Shown: piece by piece, positions 60,548 to 64,000 of the stretch | Layout: each line of letters opens with the position of its first letter | Numbering within the stretch: position 1 is the first letter of the stretch | Position numbers and translations under genes: made by a program | Notes under the pieces: generated by a model | Told to the model about the DNA's origin: nothing | What the model saw: only the letters and a program-made list of their open reading frames with translations | Databases searched by the model: none | Origin: Candidula unifasciata | Lineage: Eukaryota; Mollusca; Gastropoda; Stylommatophora; Geomitridae | DNA length: 64,000 nt | Assembly (NCBI GenBank): GCA_905116865.2 | Contig: CAJHNH020004890.1 | Coordinates: 2,403,476 to 2,467,475 of the forward strand | Reading direction: 5' to 3'

Positions 60548-60850
60548 TCATCATCATGTAGCAGGTCCTTTGCAGAACGTCGTTCTCATTCCAGTCTGCC
60601 TGAAAGAAACTCGGTCTCTCGCCAGTTCTCCCGCCTCATGTACTTTCATACTTAAGGAGTCATTTATATCCTGTGCCCATCTTCGTTTCCGTCGGCCCGT
60701 ACCCCTCCTTCCTGGTACCAGGCCTACGGCTATAATTTGTTCTAATCCGTCGTGGCGCTTGATATGACCAACATATTTCAGCTTCCGAAACAGGATGCTG
60801 TTTATTAGCCAATCTTCCTTGATGTTCAGATCTTTCAATATGTGTGAAAC
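60548..60850 (-). pseudogene. LINE reverse transcriptase tail, minus strand
   Basis: Minus-strand frame reads FRKLKYVGHIKRHDGLEQII, GLVPGRRGTGRRKRRW and AQDINDSL, matching the HVMRR/GRRDRGRQ tail of the LINE at 44662-46487 in layout. It ends with TGATGATGATG on the minus strand (CATCATCATCATG at 60548-60558), like that LINE. Confidence 0.75.
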
Positions 60851-61162
60851 ATATTAATCTAATTAAGACAGTGTCATGTTTGTTACTGACAAATGGTTCT
60901 AGGAAACATTTTGTAGAGACAAGCAAAGCCATTGATAACTAGAACCAAAAGCCACACATAGACAGACACTCTGGCCCAGCACACAAATATTGGTCAATTC
61001 CGGCACGGCGCCAAAAAGCAGACTTTATTTTGATAAATACCAGAATGGAGCAGAAATGGCGGACTCCATGTTCCGTAAAATTTCGAAACATAAGATCGTT
61101 CTTTAAAAAATGTGTTACACTCATTTATATAAGACCAGTCTTAAACAGGTTTAAACAATTCT

Positions 61163-61188
61163 GGGGGGGGGGGGGGGGGGGGGGGGGG
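61163..61188. repeat. Homopolymer G26 run
   Basis: Twenty-six consecutive G. Other G or C runs lie at 1458-1476, 16841-16852, 19487-19497, 24283-24300, 24823-24837 and 39584-39596. Their exact lengths may be assembly-limited. Confidence 0.95.
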
Positions 61189-62249
61189 TCAGTCTCTCTT
61201 GCGAAGTGGTCAAGCCGTTCTGCGGAGATAGACTGACCGAGCCATATGGGATCTAATCCGGTGCAATGAGGTCGATCCTGTCAACAGTAACCTTTTTAGA
61301 AATAATGTTTGTGTTTTAATTATCCGTTACAGATATAGTATATCTACAATATTCATTCCTAATTTAATCGGTAGCAGCAATAATTTGCACCACAGAAGAA
61401 AGAGAGAGAGGGGGAGTGGGACACGTTAAATATATTTGGGAAAAGGTACCTTAAACAGCAAACATCATATATACGCTGTTGAGACTTGGGGAAGCACAAT
61501 AAATAAGCTTAAGAACCAGATTGTTTTATATAACTATATTACATGAGTATGTATTTATTTTTCATGAACATATATTGATAAACTACTGCATTATTACTTT
61601 ACATGGTTAACTTACAAGAGAAATGGTTATGTCATCAGAATTAGACAAATTTCATTTGTTGGTCATATTTTGGTGGGGGAGGGGAGTGTGACCCACCGTT
61701 CCTTAACTCTTTGAGTCCCAGGGGGTTTAGCAACAAAGGACCAAGATGTGGTAATGCAGTCTTGAAACTTCATTAAGTGTGACACATTAAAATATATTAT
61801 ACTAATTGAGCTGCCACGAGACGTACACACATTATGCATCAAAGTGACCAGTGATTGCTAAGAAATAATACTAGATTGCTGCTACAATCACTAAATTGTG
61901 TTAGTAGTTAACTAATAGTAAACACTCAACGCATGTGTATGGTTGCATAAAGCCATAAAAAAAATCCATTGATCTGGGGTCTTGAAACGGACACACACAT
62001 TGTATATTTATTAGTATGGACGAAAATGCTTGCACTTTTCAAACAACGCCGCTTCTGTACAGCTATTAGGAATACATTTTGCTCGCGAACCGAGGTTCCG
62101 ATGCACGTGACTATTTTACTTTTGTATTAACTTGTGAGAGTAGAAATTATTGCCGGTCAAATAATTATTTGTTGTTGGAACTTGCAACCCCCGATACTGT
62201 CTATACCTGTAGCTCTGAGGTGTGATTTGTTGCAGTTCTCTTTTAGTAA

Positions 62250-62297
62250 TCTGGTAATGTTAGTTTCAGCTTCATAGCAAACGGGTCACCCCATAGT
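62250..62297 (-). repeat. Short dispersed repeat, inverted copy of 25735-25777
   Basis: TTAGTTTCAGCTTCATAGCA then AACGGGTCACCCC is the complement of the 25735 copy. Confidence 0.6.
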
Positions 62298-63623
62298 TGC
62301 TCCGCTCCTGTGCCAGCGAAAAACACACAGAATGTTTATCACAGTCGCTTGTCGAAAGATCGATAGACTACTGTCTCAGCATAAGCGCTAGCATACACAC
62401 GCATTAAAAGCATACTGTAGCCACCCGAAGTGCTAACACAAACAGTCCGACATTAGAAACGCAGTTCATCATGGATGGTAGCAGAAGTCACCAACAGATC
62501 AGCAGCTGCACATGTGATCAATTTTAATCACATACGGGCACCACCAACATTGCGACTACAGGCATCGCGCCATTTTTTGAATCTACAATTCACACCACCA
62601 CGTTGGTCATAGTAGGAAAACATTCCAAATGAAATCAGAAGCTCACAGTATCACGCCATGCACTTAACTCAGAAACTAGGCGACGAAACTATCCTTTCAG
62701 TCTACAGATGGAGCAAAAATGCAAAGGCCACCGTCTGGCAGAATCTATAAAAATGTTTCTACGGCTCACAACAGTGACCGTGCCTAGCGTCCATTTTGAC
62801 CAGAAGTAGTGAGGGTTTATTAACGGTCACCCCAGTGGTGCCCTCGTGCTGGAAAAGGGGCCAGGGACGTAACGCCCACCAGCAAGGTGTCGCCACTGTA
62901 CGACCTGACTGCCTTCGTTTGCAATTGTGTTCCCCACAACCATGCAGTTCTTTGGCACGTGCTCACATGCGTGTGTTAATGGTGTACACAAGTTATCATG
63001 TTTCTCTCATATACCATTAGCCTTATGTTCCAGCATACATTTACAAATTAAATACTATTGTCATGCATATATGCACACAAACACTTAAACATACTAGTAA
63101 TAGTTGGGACACTAATTAATTAATAATAATTAACACTTAGCAAGCACTCACACATCAAATTAGAGAGGGAAAGAGAGGTACATGTACATATAAGAAAAAA
63201 AAAACTGAAAGAGATAAATAAGAGGAGGAGGAGAGAGAGAAATCACTAAATTACTAATTCCTCGGGGAAGAAAATGTTTATTAATGCTTCTGTACAGTAA
63301 TCCACAAGTATTTGGTGTAGGACATCAAAGGGTCACTGTTTTTATCGTAAGGCCCCGAACAGATGCCGTCTCGTACAGAAAATGTAAAAGACGAGTCCGA
63401 ACGTCGCTGATTCGTTGAATGTACTCTGACTTTCTTCTATCCTTAAACTCTTGTGTGTCTGGCTCCTAGTGGATCCAGAAAATAAACTTATTAATCGTAT
63501 CTTTAAACATTCAACGGAATCAAAAAAAAAAAAAAAAAAAAAGTAAATACTCTATAATTTTATCTTGCTTGTTTCTATTGAATTTTTAGGCCTTTTCATG
63601 TACACACTTCATTAATTATTTCT

Positions 63624-63770
63624 CTCTGTTCCGGAGCCCAATTTTATGAAAGTCTTAAAGAGATTTATCTTTAGTAGATCCATTGCACCCGAACAAGCAT
63701 ATCATTATCATAAAAGCCGACTAATTAGGAGTTTGCTAAAATCGGATATATTGGGACGAAATGCGCAGAT
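63624..63770 (+). repeat. (GAA)n-tailed SINE, very old fragment
   Basis: GTTCCGGAGCCCAATTTTAT, AGTAGATCCATTGC, AAAGCCGACTAATTAGGAG match the head half in order, at low identity. Confidence 0.5.
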
Positions 63771-64000
63771 ATCGCAGCCTAACTTTAAACCACAATACAA
63801 TGTGCCAACCACTCTTGTAAGGACGAACGGTGAAAAATTATATTGTTGTTTCAACACGTCACTTGGATATTTTAAAAAATCCTGCTGGCGAGATACGCTG
63901 TCAGATTTTTGCTGACAAAAATATCACGCTGGCTTGAAGTTGCCAGTAATTGTGTAGAAGAGTGGGAAATAGGCGCCGTTGTTTACTGATCTCTCATCGT

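Larger units (their letters stand above)
60900..63620. other. Intergenic, only simple features
   Basis: A 26-base G run at 61163-61188 is followed by a tRNA-like stretch (GCGAAGTGGTCAAGCCG at about 61201). The reverse complement of the repeat end at 25735 lies at 62250-62297. An A run is at 63521-63542. No gene recognised. Confidence 0.45.

Noticed and set aside
62796..63020. 74-residue ORF near the window end
   Set aside because: No motif, no codon pattern unlike the background, and no splice context.

Overview
This is animal (metazoan) nuclear DNA. Two multi-exon genes with GT-AG introns lie on the + strand, and the rest is AT-rich, repeat-packed sequence. Protein sequence and repeat content (RNase H-bearing LINEs, a Penelope-type GIY-YIG fragment, tRNA-derived SINEs, hAT elements) suggest a lophotrochozoan, most likely a mollusc. 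That taxonomic guess is an inference.

0-22 kb: a complete 13-exon PA2G4 (EBP1) gene, CDS 223-19859, encoding 393 residues. Its introns hold two long-TIR elements with 8-bp target duplications (564-1222 and 1635-2553), a LINE RNase H relic, about a dozen copies of one (GAA)n-tailed SINE, a large CT/GT microsatellite, and a 30-bp minisatellite that begins on the exon 12 donor site.

22-31.4 kb: intergenic. It contains more SINE copies, a third long-TIR element (24133-24582), a 35-bp satellite of 50 units with higher-order structure (26104-27866) next to a LINE RNase H relic, and a minus-strand hAT element (28544-31209) that itself carries a SINE insertion.

31.4-40 kb: a complete 9-exon hnRNP A/B-type gene, CDS 31549-38208, encoding 354 residues. 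It has two RRMs, a glycine-rich tail with an M9-like PY-NLS, an unusual N-terminal RGG block, a TOP-like pyrimidine tract just upstream, and a probable 3' UTR intron.

40-64 kb: no host gene recognised. This is a patchwork of transposon debris: minus-strand and plus-strand RNase H LINE fragments, a 5'-truncated LINE with a nearly whole reverse transcriptase (44662-46487), a second hAT copy with perfect TIR/TSD structure (49108-51587), a Penelope-like endonuclease fragment, and minisatellites. A non-coding block occurs twice (44.3-48.0 kb and 48.5-51.8 kb). In one copy the LINE is inserted and in the other the hAT, so each copy serves as the other's empty site.

The two genes are expected to act in RNA metabolism and translation control, but nothing here shows that they are co-regulated. 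The most informative content is the insertion history: elements, duplicated target sites and empty-site comparisons can be read directly from the sequence.
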